NCBI GenBank assembly: GCA_023383015.1
Contig: JAHDXW010000024.1
Coordinates: forward strand, 1-62,444
DNA length: 62,444 nucleotides
Source: Paracoccaceae bacterium
GTDB lineage: Bacteria; Pseudomonadota; Alphaproteobacteria; Rhodobacterales; Rhodobacteraceae
Direction: 5' to 3'
Both the position numbers and the translations under genes were made by a program. The notes beneath the pieces were generated by a model, which was given only the letters and a program-made list of their open reading frames with translations, had not been told where the DNA came from and did no database searches. This document shows positions 14,057 to 22,533 of this stretch, piece by piece (within the stretch, counting starts at the first letter, position 1; the number at the start of each line of letters is the position of its first letter).

Positions 14057-16432
14057 TCAGACCAGCGCGGCGACGTCCCAGACCTCGGCCATGTAGCCGC
14101 GGATGGTGCGGTCGGAGGAGAACCAGCCGGAGCGTGCGGTGTTCAGCGCGGCCGCGCGAGTCCATGCGTCGGCGTCGCGGAACGCCTCGTCGATGCCGCG
14201 CTGGGCCTGCCAGTAGGCATCGAAGTCCGCGCAGACAAGGAAATAATCGTGTTCGCGCAGGTTCTTCGTCACGGCGTGGTGGCGCTCGGGCTCGCCGGGA
14301 GAGAAGACCCCGGATTCGATCGCGGCCAGCGCCCGGGCAAGCGGCGCGCTGGCCGCGATCGCCTGGCCGGCATGGCCGGGGACGGCGCGGCGCGCTTCGG
14401 CCTCCTCGGCGGTCATCCCGAACAGGAAGAAGTTCGCCGCCCCGACGCGCTCGCGGATCTCGACATTGGCGCCGTCGAGCGTGCCGATCGTCAACGCCCC
14501 GTTCAGGGCGAACTTCATGTTGCCGGTGCCCGACGCCTCCTTGCCGGCGGTCGAGATCTGCTCGGAAAGGTCGGCCGCGGGGATCAGCCGCTCGGCCATG
14601 GTGACGTTGTAGTTGGGCGGGTAGACGACCTTCAGCAGCTCGCCCGTCACCGGGTCGGCGTTGATCACCCGGGCGACATCGTTGACCAGCCGGATGATCT
14701 GCTTGGCCAGCGTGTAGCCCGGCGCGGCCTTGCCGCCGAAGATCTTGACCCGCGGGGTCCAGCCGGCATGCGGGGCATCGCGCATCGCCAGCCACAGCGC
14801 CACCGTCTCGAGGATGTTGAGGTGCTGGCGCTTGTACTCGTGGATGCGCTTGATCTGGATGTCGAACATCGCCGCGGGGTCAACCTGGACCCCCTGCGTG
14901 CCGCCGATCCAGCGGGCGACGGCGGTCTTGTTGGCGCGCTTTGCCCCGGCAAAGGCATCGCGGAAGGCGGCGTCGCCGACATGCGCCTCGAGGCCCGAGA
15001 GCCGTTCGAGGTCGTCCTCCCAGCCGGTACCGATCGCCTCGGTGATGAGGGCCGACAGCCGCGGGTTGGCCGACAGCAGCCAGCGGCGCGGGGTGACGCC
15101 GTTCGTCTGGTTGACGATGCGGTCGGGGTGCAGGCGGTGCAGTTCGGCGAAGACCGTCCGCTTCATCAGCCCGGTGTGCAGCGCCGAGACACCGTTCACC
15201 CGGTGCGCCATGACGAAGGCCAGCTCGCCCATGCCGACCTCGCCGCGGTCGCGGATCGCGACGCGGCGTCCGGGGTGGGCGCGGGCGTGCCAGTCGTCGA
15301 TGCGCTCGATCAGTTGCAGGTGGCGCGGGAGCAGATGGCCGATCGGCCCCTCGCCCCAGCGTTCCAGCGCCTCGGGCATCAGCGTGTGGTTGGTGTAGCC
15401 CAGGCAGCCGCGGGCGACCTCGACGGCGGTCGCGAACTCCATCCCCTCCTCGTCGTGCAGAAGGCGCACGAGCTCGGGCCCGGCGATGGCCGGATGGGTG
15501 TCGTTGAGCTGGATTGCCGCCCGGCGCGGAAGCTGCGCGATATCATCGCCGTACTCGCTGCGGAAGCGGCGCAGGATGTCGCGCAGCGAGGCGGCGGTGA
15601 AGAAATACTCCTGGCGGAGGCGTAGCTCGCGGCCGTGGCCGTTGGAATCGTCGGGGTAGAGGACGCGGCTGATGGCGCGCGCGAGGGCCTCAGCAGCCGC
15701 GGCGCCGGCGTGGTCGCCCCGGTTGAAGCGCGCAAGGTCGAAGCCGCGGATCGCCTGGGCGCCCCACAGCCGGAGCGTGTTGGCCCAGCGCCCGCGCCAG
15801 CCGATCACGGGGGTGTCGTAGGCCTGGGCGACGACGGCGTTGTCGGGGGTCCAGACCGCCCGGGCGCCGTTCTCGGACACGCGCCCGCCAAAGCCGATGC
15901 GGAAGGCGGCCTCCGGGCGCTCGAACTCCCACACATGGGTCTGGCGCAGCCACTCCTCTGGCTCCTCGACCTGGGCGCCGTCCTCGAAGCGCTGCTGGAA
16001 CAGCCCGTGCTCGTAGCGGATGCCGTAGCCGGTGGCCGGCACGCCGAGGGTGGACAGCGAGTCGAGGAAGCAGGCGGCAAGCCGGCCGAGCCCGCCGTTG
16101 CCGAGCGCGGCGTCGGGTTCGTCGGCGAGGACGGCCGCGACGTCGTGGCCGAGCCCGCCCACCGCCTCGCGCACTGCCTCGGCGAGGTCGAGATTGACGA
16201 TCGCATCCTCGAGCAGCCGGCCGATCAGGAACTCCATCGACAGGTAGTAGACGCGCTTGGCGCGGGCGGCGTAGGTGCGGCGGGTGGAGGCGAACCAGGG
16301 CTGCACGATCCGGTCGCGCACGACGAGCGACAGCGCGACGCGGATGTCGCGCAGGGTCGCATGCGGCAGGTCCTTGCCGATCGAGAATTCCAGATGGCGC
16401 AGGAGCGCGCCGCGCAGTTCGTCGGCCGTCAT
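14057..16432 (-). CDS. glgP: Glycogen phosphorylase
   Basis: This 791-aa GT35 enzyme releases glucose-1-phosphate from glycogen ends. The pyridoxal-phosphate lysine lies near residue 640 in EASGTGNMKFALNGALTIG. ALGNGGLGRLAACFLDS and the phosphate-binding Arg/Lys region are intact. I chose the ATG at 16432 (MTADELRGALL) with GAGGA upstream. First gene of the operon. A TTGACA on the minus strand (16496-16491) may be the -35 element, but I see no good -10. Confidence 0.97.
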   Translation of the reverse strand: MTADELRGALLRHLEFSIGKDLPHATLRDIRVALSLVVRDRIVQPWFASTRRTYAARAKRVYYLSMEFLIGRLLEDAIVNLDLAEAVREAVGGLGHDVAAVLADEPDAALGNGGLGRLAACFLDSLSTLGVPATGYGIRYEHGLFQQRFEDGAQVEEPEEWLRQTHVWEFERPEAAFRIGFGGRVSENGARAVWTPDNAVVAQAYDTPVIGWRGRWANTLRLWGAQAIRGFDLARFNRGDHAGAAAAEALARAISRVLYPDDSNGHGRELRLRQEYFFTAASLRDILRRFRSEYGDDIAQLPRRAAIQLNDTHPAIAGPELVRLLHDEEGMEFATAVEVARGCLGYTNHTLMPEALERWGEGPIGHLLPRHLQLIERIDDWHARAHPGRRVAIRDRGEVGMGELAFVMAHRVNGVSALHTGLMKRTVFAELHRLHPDRIVNQTNGVTPRRWLLSANPRLSALITEAIGTGWEDDLERLSGLEAHVGDAAFRDAFAGAKRANKTAVARWIGGTQGVQVDPAAMFDIQIKRIHEYKRQHLNILETVALWLAMRDAPHAGWTPRVKIFGGKAAPGYTLAKQIIRLVNDVARVINADPVTGELLKVVYPPNYNVTMAERLIPAADLSEQISTAGKEASGTGNMKFALNGALTIGTLDGANVEIRERVGAANFFLFGMTAEEAEARRAVPGHAGQAIAASAPLARALAAIESGVFSPGEPERHHAVTKNLREHDYFLVCADFDAYWQAQRGIDEAFRDADAWTRAAALNTARSGWFSSDRTIRGYMAEVWDVAALV

Positions 16433-16496
16433 CCGGCATCCTCGCGAAACGGGCAGGTGGGGTCGCCCTTGGCGCATCCTGCGCCGGCGCTGTCAA

Positions 16497-16512
16497 GCCG
16501 GCGGCCGCCGGC
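16497..16512. terminator. Perfect GC palindrome between glgP and flgI
   Basis: GCCGGCGGCCGCCGGC is a perfect 16-nt palindrome in the 140-nt gap, about 60 nt after the flgI stop as read on the minus strand. It may form a stem that ends the flagellar transcript before the glg operon. There is no T-tract, so confidence is low. Confidence 0.3.
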
Positions 16513-16572
16513 GGCGCCGCGGCACCCGCCGTTGTGACCGCCGCGCAACCGGCCGCGGCCGGCGCCGCCCCC

Positions 16573-17676
16573 TCAGCGGACGATCAACTCGGCATGGAGC
16601 GCCCCGGCGGCATTGATGGTCTTGAGGATCTCGATCATGTCGCGCGGCGCGACACCCAGCGCGTTCAGCCCCGCGACCACCTCCGAGAGCGTCGCCCCCG
16701 GCGCGATCTCGGCCAGACCCGTCCCCGGCTCCTCCTCGATGCCGGCGGCGGTGCGGGGCACGACGACGGTGTCGCCCGGCGAGAAGGGGTTGGGCTGGAT
16801 GACCGCGGGCGCCTCCTCGATGCGGAGGGTCAGGTTGCCCTGCGCCACCGCGACGCGGCCGATGCGGACATCGGCGCCCATGACGATCGTGCCCGAGCGC
16901 TGGTCGACGACCACGCGCGCGCGCGTTTCGGGCGCCACCACCAGCGATTCGATCCGCGCCACCGCATGGGCGGGCGAGCGCATGCCGGTGGCCGCGAGGT
17001 CGAGCACGACCGTCCCCGCATCCGCCATTGCCGCCACGCTGCGGCCGAACTCGGCGTTGATCACGCGCTCGATCCGGCCCGCGGTGGTGAAATCGGGCGA
17101 GCGCAGCGCCAGCCGCAGGCTGGCCAGGCTGGCGAAGTCGAAGGGCAGCTCGCGCTCCACCCGGGCACCCATCGGGATCGCGCCGGCGGTGGGCACGCCC
17201 TGCACGACGCTGGCTGCCGCGCCTTCGGCCGCCACCCCGCCGGCGATCACCGCGCCCTGGGCGACGGCGTAGATCTCGCCGTCCGCACCGTTGAGCGGCG
17301 TCATCACCAGCGTGCCGCCGAGCAGGCTTTTCGCGTCGCCGATCGCCGAGACGGTGACGTCGATGCGGCTGCCGGCGCGCGCGAAGGGCGGCAGCGTCGA
17401 GGTGACCATGACCGCCGCGACGTTGCGCGCCCGGATCGCCTCGCCGGTGACGTTGACGCCCAGCCGCTCGAGCAGCGCGGCCATCAGCTCCTCGGTGAAG
17501 GGGGCGTTGCGCAGTCCGTCGCCGGTGCCGTTCAGCCCGACGACGAGGCCATAGCCGAGCAGGTCGTTGCCACGCACGCCGTCGACCTCGACAAGATCCT
17601 TCAGGCGGATTCCGGCTGCGGCAACGGCGGCGGGGAGGACCGCCGCGAGGAGTGCAAGAAGCAGGGCGCGGATCAT
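16573..17676 (-). CDS. flgI: Flagellar P-ring protein
   Basis: This 367-aa protein forms the periplasmic P ring that acts as the flagellar rod bushing in peptidoglycan. It has an N-terminal Sec signal peptide (ALLLALLAAVLPAAVAAA, cut near residue 20). The family core IRLKDLVEVDGVRGNDLLGYG and LVVGLNGTGDG follows, and the end is DMIEILKTINAAGALHAELI. Length matches the family. The ATG overlaps the flgL stop by 4 nt. No flgA or flgH is adjacent here. Confidence 0.96.
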   Translation of the reverse strand: MIRALLLALLAAVLPAAVAAAGIRLKDLVEVDGVRGNDLLGYGLVVGLNGTGDGLRNAPFTEELMAALLERLGVNVTGEAIRARNVAAVMVTSTLPPFARAGSRIDVTVSAIGDAKSLLGGTLVMTPLNGADGEIYAVAQGAVIAGGVAAEGAAASVVQGVPTAGAIPMGARVERELPFDFASLASLRLALRSPDFTTAGRIERVINAEFGRSVAAMADAGTVVLDLAATGMRSPAHAVARIESLVVAPETRARVVVDQRSGTIVMGADVRIGRVAVAQGNLTLRIEEAPAVIQPNPFSPGDTVVVPRTAAGIEEEPGTGLAEIAPGATLSEVVAGLNALGVAPRDMIEILKTINAAGALHAELIVR

Positions 17677-18680
17677 CGCAGATACTCCGTCAGGGACAGC
17701 CGGGCGAGCCGTGCCGTCATCAGGTACAGGGCCTGAAGCTGCCCCTCGGCCTCGGCGAGGCGGCTGGCCGCGGCGTAGGGGTCGGCGGCTGCAAGGTCGG
17801 CGGCCGCGACCTCGAGCGCGGTGGCGGTGGCGGTGTTGCGCACCGCGGCGGCCGCGATCCGCGCCTCGGCCTCGCCCAGCCGGGCACGCACGCCGACGAG
17901 CCCGGTGTCGCCGGCGAGCACCTGCCCGCCGGCCTGCCGGGCCAGCGCCGCCCGGCCCGCCGTGTCGCCGGCCAGCACGCCGCGGTCGAGCAGCGCGGCG
18001 AGGGCAAGGCCCTCGAGGGCGGACGCCACCGCCGGATCGGCCGCGGTGATGTCGAGCGCCACCGCCTCGCCCGGGGCCACGGCGACGGGCGCGCCGGCCG
18101 GGCCGCCGCGATAGCCGCTGTCGGCGAACCCGCCGGTCGGGGCGGCGAACCAGGCCCTGACCGCGGCGGCGACGCCCGAGGCGGTGGTCTCGCCCGCCAC
18201 CGCCGCCTCGAGCGCGGCGAGGATGTCGCCGGCCGGGGCCAGCGCCGGGCCGTCGGTGGCCGTCCCGGCAAGGAGCGTGCGGTCGGCGGCCCGGCCGTTC
18301 AGCGCCGCGACCGCCGCGTCGAGGCGGTGAGCGGCCTCTGCACCCAGCGCACCGACGAGTCCGGGCGCGCTGCCCGACTGGGCGGTCGCGAGCCGCGCGC
18401 CGAGGCCGTCGGTCGCCTCCTGCACGGCGCCGAGCGCGGCCTGCATCGCGGCGGCGCGCTGCCCGGCCTCGGTTGCGGCAATGCGGAAGCCGCCGAGGCG
18501 GACGAGGTCGCGGGCGATCCCGGCCTGGGCGGTGGCATCGCCCGCCGCGGCGGCGAGCGGGTCGCTGCGGCGGCCGGTCGTGACCTCGGCCGAGGCCTGC
18601 GCCACCGCCAGCTTCAGCGCCTGCGCCCGCAGGCGCAGCACCAGCCCCTGCGCCATGTCGCCCATGCCGACCGTACGCAT
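17673..18680 (-). CDS. flgL: Flagellar hook-associated protein 3
   Basis: This 335-aa hook-filament junction protein ends in the conserved LARLSLTEYLR helix. It has a helical, flagellin-like N-terminus and a long Ala-rich middle. Its place between flgK and flgI, with 3 nt to flgK and a 4-nt overlap with flgI, supports the assignment. The protein is secreted through the flagellar type III system. N-terminal similarity to other FlgL proteins is weak by eye, so the call rests on the C-terminus and context. Confidence 0.88.
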   Translation of the reverse strand: MRTVGMGDMAQGLVLRLRAQALKLAVAQASAEVTTGRRSDPLAAAAGDATAQAGIARDLVRLGGFRIAATEAGQRAAAMQAALGAVQEATDGLGARLATAQSGSAPGLVGALGAEAAHRLDAAVAALNGRAADRTLLAGTATDGPALAPAGDILAALEAAVAGETTASGVAAAVRAWFAAPTGGFADSGYRGGPAGAPVAVAPGEAVALDITAADPAVASALEGLALAALLDRGVLAGDTAGRAALARQAGGQVLAGDTGLVGVRARLGEAEARIAAAAVRNTATATALEVAAADLAAADPYAAASRLAEAEGQLQALYLMTARLARLSLTEYLR

Positions 18681-18683
18681 CGC

Positions 18684-20147
18684 TCAGATCCCCAGCAGCG
18701 TCGACAGCATCTCGTCCACCGTCCTGATCACCCGGGCGTTGGCGGCGTAGGTCTTCTCGATCATGATCAGGAGCTGCAATTCCTGGTCGGTGTCGACACC
18801 GCCCTCGGCCTCGAGCACGGCCAGCGCCTCGGCCCGGGCGGCGGTGAAGCTCGCCTCCGCCTCGGCCGAGAGGCGGGACCCGGCGACCAGCGACAGCACC
18901 TCGCCGGCCAGCCCAGCAAGGCTGTGGGCGCCACCCAGAAAGCCGCCCGAGACCGGGCTGCGCGGGGTGTCGAGTGCGGCGGCGAGGCGGGCGAGGCCGG
19001 CACCGTCGCCGGCCGGCCCGGGTGCGGCCGCCCCGAGCCCGTCGCGCAGCCGCCAGATCGCGCCGCCGCGGGCGGGGTCGGCGAGGGCGTTGACCCGCAG
19101 CCGTCCGGCCAGCCCGACTTCGGCGGCGGGGTCGAAGGCGGCGCCGGCATCGGTGAACAGCCCCGCCGCGCCGGGGGCGAGGCTTGGATCGGCGGCCGGG
19201 TCGGCAAGCCGCTCGACGAGGTCGCGGGCCAGCGCGTCGAGCCGTTCCTGCGCCTCGGGCGCCAGCCGGTCGCGGACCGCGAAGGCAGCCGCCAGCCGGC
19301 CGCCGCCGACCGGGCCATGGCCGGCGGTGGACAGCGGCTGGCCGTTGAGCGTGAGCCCGGAGAGCCCGCCCGAGCCCGCCGTCATGTCGGCGGTGATGGC
19401 CCCGGCGCGGGCAAAGCCGAGCGGGGCCGCGGTGCCGTCGAGCAGGATCGCCCCGCCGGGCGTGAACAGCGCCACCTGGCCGTGGTCGCGCGCGACTTCG
19501 CGCAGCGGCACCACCTCGGCGATACGGTCGACCAGCGCCTGGCGCTGGTCCATCAGCGCCGAGGGGTCGCGCTCGCCGGCGACCAGGCCGCGGATCTGGG
19601 CGTTCAGCGCCGCGACCTGGGCGAGCGTGTCGTTGACGAGGGCGACGTCACGGGCAATCGCGCCCTCGGCCTCCATCCGCGCCGCCTGCACCTCCCGCGA
19701 GACGTCGCCGAGCGTCGCGGCGAGGGAGCCCGCGGCGTCGAGCACGGCGCGCAGCCGGGTCTCCGAATCGGGGCGGCTCGCGGCCTCCACCAGCCGCGCC
19801 TCGAAGGCGGCGATGCGCGCTCCGACCGAGCCGGGCGCGTCGGGCGCCCCGATGCGCGCCTCGATGCGGGAATGGAAGGCGGCCGGCAGCCCGGCCCCGC
19901 CGGCAGAGGCCGCGGCGATGCGCCGGTCGGCGATCAGCGCGTCGTTGACATGGCGCTGGACGCCGTCGATGCGCACGCCCGAGCCCGAACTGGTCACCGT
20001 CCGCGACGACAGCATGAGCTCGCGCCGGCCGTAGCCCTCGGTGCGGGCGTTGGCGACGTTGGAGGCGACGACCTCGGCCGCACGCGCGGCCGCCGTCAGC
20101 CCCGAGAGCGCGTTCGACAGCGAGGCCGAGACGCTCACCGCGCCCAC
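18684..20147 (-). CDS. flgK: Flagellar hook-associated protein 1
   Basis: This 487-aa first hook-filament junction protein starts with the rod/hook motif SLSNALSGLTAAARAAEVV and SNVANARTEGYGRRE. It ends with the matching C-terminal helix (ELQLLIMIEKTYAANARVIR, then TVDEMLSTLLGI). The GTG at 20147 is the best start; a second GTG nine nt downstream is possible. A 72-nt gap separates it from flgE, which is transcribed first. Confidence 0.95.
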   Translation of the reverse strand: MGAVSVSASLSNALSGLTAAARAAEVVASNVANARTEGYGRRELMLSSRTVTSSGSGVRIDGVQRHVNDALIADRRIAAASAGGAGLPAAFHSRIEARIGAPDAPGSVGARIAAFEARLVEAASRPDSETRLRAVLDAAGSLAATLGDVSREVQAARMEAEGAIARDVALVNDTLAQVAALNAQIRGLVAGERDPSALMDQRQALVDRIAEVVPLREVARDHGQVALFTPGGAILLDGTAAPLGFARAGAITADMTAGSGGLSGLTLNGQPLSTAGHGPVGGGRLAAAFAVRDRLAPEAQERLDALARDLVERLADPAADPSLAPGAAGLFTDAGAAFDPAAEVGLAGRLRVNALADPARGGAIWRLRDGLGAAAPGPAGDGAGLARLAAALDTPRSPVSGGFLGGAHSLAGLAGEVLSLVAGSRLSAEAEASFTAARAEALAVLEAEGGVDTDQELQLLIMIEKTYAANARVIRTVDEMLSTLLGI

Positions 20148-20219
20148 CCGCCGGGGCGGGCACGGTTCCCGCCTGCGCCCGCGTGAGTGCCGATGCGGCC
20201 CCTGCCCATGCCCGCGCCC

Positions 20220-21524
20220 CTACCGCTTGATGTTGGTGGTCTCCTGCAGCATCTCGTCGACCGTCTGGATGACCTTGGCGTTCGAGGAGTAGGCGCGCTG
20301 GGTCTGGATCAGCTGCGTCAGCTCGCGCGCGACGTCAGTGGACGATTCCTCGCGGCTGAAGCCGGCAAGCGCGCCGGTCGGGCCGTCGCCCGCATCCCAC
20401 AGGAAGAACGGGCCCGACTGCGCCGAGACCTGGTAGGCCTGGTTGTTGAGCGACACAAGCCCGTTGGGGTTGGGCACGTCGACCAGCGGAATCTTGTAGA
20501 TCGTGCGCACGAAGCCGGTGTCGTAGATGGCGTGCATGTAGCCGTTCTGGTCGACCTCCACCGAGGCGAGGTTGCCCACCGGCGAGCCGTCCTTGACGAT
20601 CGAGATCGGCGCGAAGCTGTCGGAGAGCTGGGTGAGCCCCCCCTGCTCGCCCGGCTTGCCGATGCTGAGCTCGATCGGCCCGCCGTCCACGGTGAGCCCG
20701 ATCTTGCCCGTCGCCGGGTCGTACGCGCCCCCGGAGAGGGTGGTGACCGAAGCGATGGTGCCGCCGCCGCCGCGGGTGTCGTCGAACACCACTGTGTATT
20801 CGCCGATCACCGCCCCGCCCGAGGCCGAATCGCGAATGACCATCGTCCATTCGTTCGACGCCCCGGTGCCGGGGACCGTCGGGGTGAAGCTGAAGGTGAG
20901 CGTTTCGGACGTGCCGAGGTTGCCGTAGTATTCCACCGTCAGGTCGAGCGTGTCGCCCGAGGCGCCGGCCATCGTCTCGGTTGCCGGCAGGTTCACCCCC
21001 AGCGACAGCCGCGTGGTGGGATCGCCGGCGTACTGGTTGAGGTTGACGCGCACCGGCTCGAGCCCGGCGATGGTGTCGCGCGGGAAGGGCGGCATGCTGC
21101 CGTCGGGGCCGGTCGGCCAGCCGAGCAGCACCATCCCGGTCTCGGTCCGCAGCAGGCCGCTGGCATCGGGGCGGAACGACCCCGTCGTCATCAGCATGAG
21201 CGGCAGGGCGCCGTTGCCGTTGGCCACCGCCACGTCGGAGGTGACCGGCAGCATGCCGCGCCCGTCCACTGCAAGGTCCGTGGGGTTGGAGGTGGTGATC
21301 AGCGGCCCGCGCTCGTCGATCAGCCGGTGCGTGGTGACGCGCACCCCGCCGGCGGCATAGGCCCCTCCGGCCGTGCCCTGGACGACCAGGGAATGGAAGT
21401 CCGCCGAGACGCGCTTGTAGCCGTAGGTCGACGAATTGGCGATGTTGTCGGAGATCGAGGCAAGCCGGGCGGCATTCGCGTTCAGCCCGGCGACACCCGC
21501 ATTCAGCGAGGAGGAGATGGTCAT
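20220..21524 (-). CDS. flgE: Flagellar hook protein
   Basis: This 434-aa hook subunit begins with MTISSSLNAGVAGLNANAAR and SDNIANSSTYGYKR. It ends with LTQLIQTQRAYSSNAKVIQT and VDEMLQETTNIKR, the paired helices of axial proteins. The middle forms the D1/D2 beta domains. GAAAGG lies upstream of the ATG at 21524. A sigma54-like promoter at 21559-21574 sits in the short leader. A FlgE-type identity fits better than FlgF or FlgG because of length and the adjacent flgK-flgL. Confidence 0.94.
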   Translation of the reverse strand: MTISSSLNAGVAGLNANAARLASISDNIANSSTYGYKRVSADFHSLVVQGTAGGAYAAGGVRVTTHRLIDERGPLITTSNPTDLAVDGRGMLPVTSDVAVANGNGALPLMLMTTGSFRPDASGLLRTETGMVLLGWPTGPDGSMPPFPRDTIAGLEPVRVNLNQYAGDPTTRLSLGVNLPATETMAGASGDTLDLTVEYYGNLGTSETLTFSFTPTVPGTGASNEWTMVIRDSASGGAVIGEYTVVFDDTRGGGGTIASVTTLSGGAYDPATGKIGLTVDGGPIELSIGKPGEQGGLTQLSDSFAPISIVKDGSPVGNLASVEVDQNGYMHAIYDTGFVRTIYKIPLVDVPNPNGLVSLNNQAYQVSAQSGPFFLWDAGDGPTGALAGFSREESSTDVARELTQLIQTQRAYSSNAKVIQTVDEMLQETTNIKR

Positions 21525-21558
21525 TGCGCGCCTTTCTGCAGCATCGACCGCTCGGGTC

Positions 21559-21574
21559 TGCGCCGACCCTGCCA
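21559..21574 (-). promoter_or_regulatory. Sigma54-type (-24/-12) promoter candidate for flgE
   Basis: On the minus strand the sequence is TGGCAGGGTCGGCGCA, against the RpoN consensus TGGCAC-N5-TTGCA. The invariant GG and GC are 12 nt apart, as required. The flgE start codon is 35 nt downstream, which leaves room for a short 5' leader. Hook genes in Rhodobacter are known to use a flagellar RpoN, so function and position agree. The -12 half is only a partial match. Confidence 0.5.
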
Positions 21575-21622
21575 GACCCCGCTTAAGCGCCGGCTAATGA
21601 CTCAAATCCGGCGCATTTCGCC

Positions 21623-22477
21623 CTAGCGCCGCCGGCGGAGCAGAATCACCTCGAGCCGGTTGTTGCGCACCGCCATCGGGTCGGCGGTGGCCGGCCGACG
21701 GTCGGCAAAACCGGTGACGCGCTGCACCCGGGCATCGTGGAGCCCTGCGGCGGCGATCAGGCGCCGCATAGCCTGGGCGCGCGCCGCCGACAGATCCCAT
21801 ACAGGGTTGACGGCGAGCACGATCGGGTAGGAGCGGGTGTGCCCCTGCACCGCGACCTCGTTGCCGACCACCGCGAAGGCCTCGGCGACCACCCCCGCCA
21901 GCGCCGCGGCAAGCGGCATCGGCTGGTCGCCGTCGCCCTCGAACAGTGGCGCGCCGGGCAGGTCGAAAAGCTCGACGATCAGCCCCTCGTCGGTGACCTC
22001 GGTGACGATGTGGCGCAGGAGGTTCTCGGAGACGAAGCTCTCGCCGCCGCGGCCCATCAGCCGGTCCTCGATGGCGTGCAGCGTGCGCGACTCCTCGGCC
22101 TCCTCGGCCCCCTCGAGGGCGGCCCGCGCCACCCCGGTCTCGCCGCGGGCCTGCCGCTCCTCGGTCGGGCGCGCCATCGACCCGCCGGTTCCCATCTGCG
22201 CCACGGTCTGCTCGGAGAAGACGCTCTGGCCGCCGAACATCCCCTCGCCACCGCCCGAGATTCGGTTCACCGGGATCGTCGGGTTGAAGTAGTCCGCCAG
22301 CCCCTTGCGCTGTTTCTCGGTCGTCGCGTTCAGCAGCCACATCAAGAGGAAGAACGCCATCATGGCGGTCACGAAGTCGGCATAGGCGACCTTCCACGCC
22401 CCACCGTGGTGCCCGCCTTCGGCGACGATCTTCTTCCGCTTGACGATGACTGGCGCGGCATTCGCCTGCCTTGCCAT
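21623..22477 (-). CDS. motB: Flagellar stator protein MotB
   Basis: This 284-aa stator subunit anchors the motor to peptidoglycan and conducts protons. The N-terminal membrane segment KVAYADFVTAMMAFFLLMWL carries the proton-binding D34. NATTEKQRKGLADYF, the plug region, follows. The C-terminal OmpA-like peptidoglycan-binding domain includes VQGHTRSYP and DLSAARAQAMRRLI. I chose the ATG at 22477; an in-frame ATG at 22492 adds five residues. No motA is adjacent, which is unusual. Confidence 0.95.
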   Translation of the reverse strand: MARQANAAPVIVKRKKIVAEGGHHGGAWKVAYADFVTAMMAFFLLMWLLNATTEKQRKGLADYFNPTIPVNRISGGGEGMFGGQSVFSEQTVAQMGTGGSMARPTEERQARGETGVARAALEGAEEAEESRTLHAIEDRLMGRGGESFVSENLLRHIVTEVTDEGLIVELFDLPGAPLFEGDGDQPMPLAAALAGVVAEAFAVVGNEVAVQGHTRSYPIVLAVNPVWDLSAARAQAMRRLIAAAGLHDARVQRVTGFADRRPATADPMAVRNNRLEVILLRRRR

Positions 22478-22533
22478 CAGCACCCGTCCCATTCACCCGG
22501 CAACCGGGCTAGCAGGTGCGGATGAAGGCGGGG

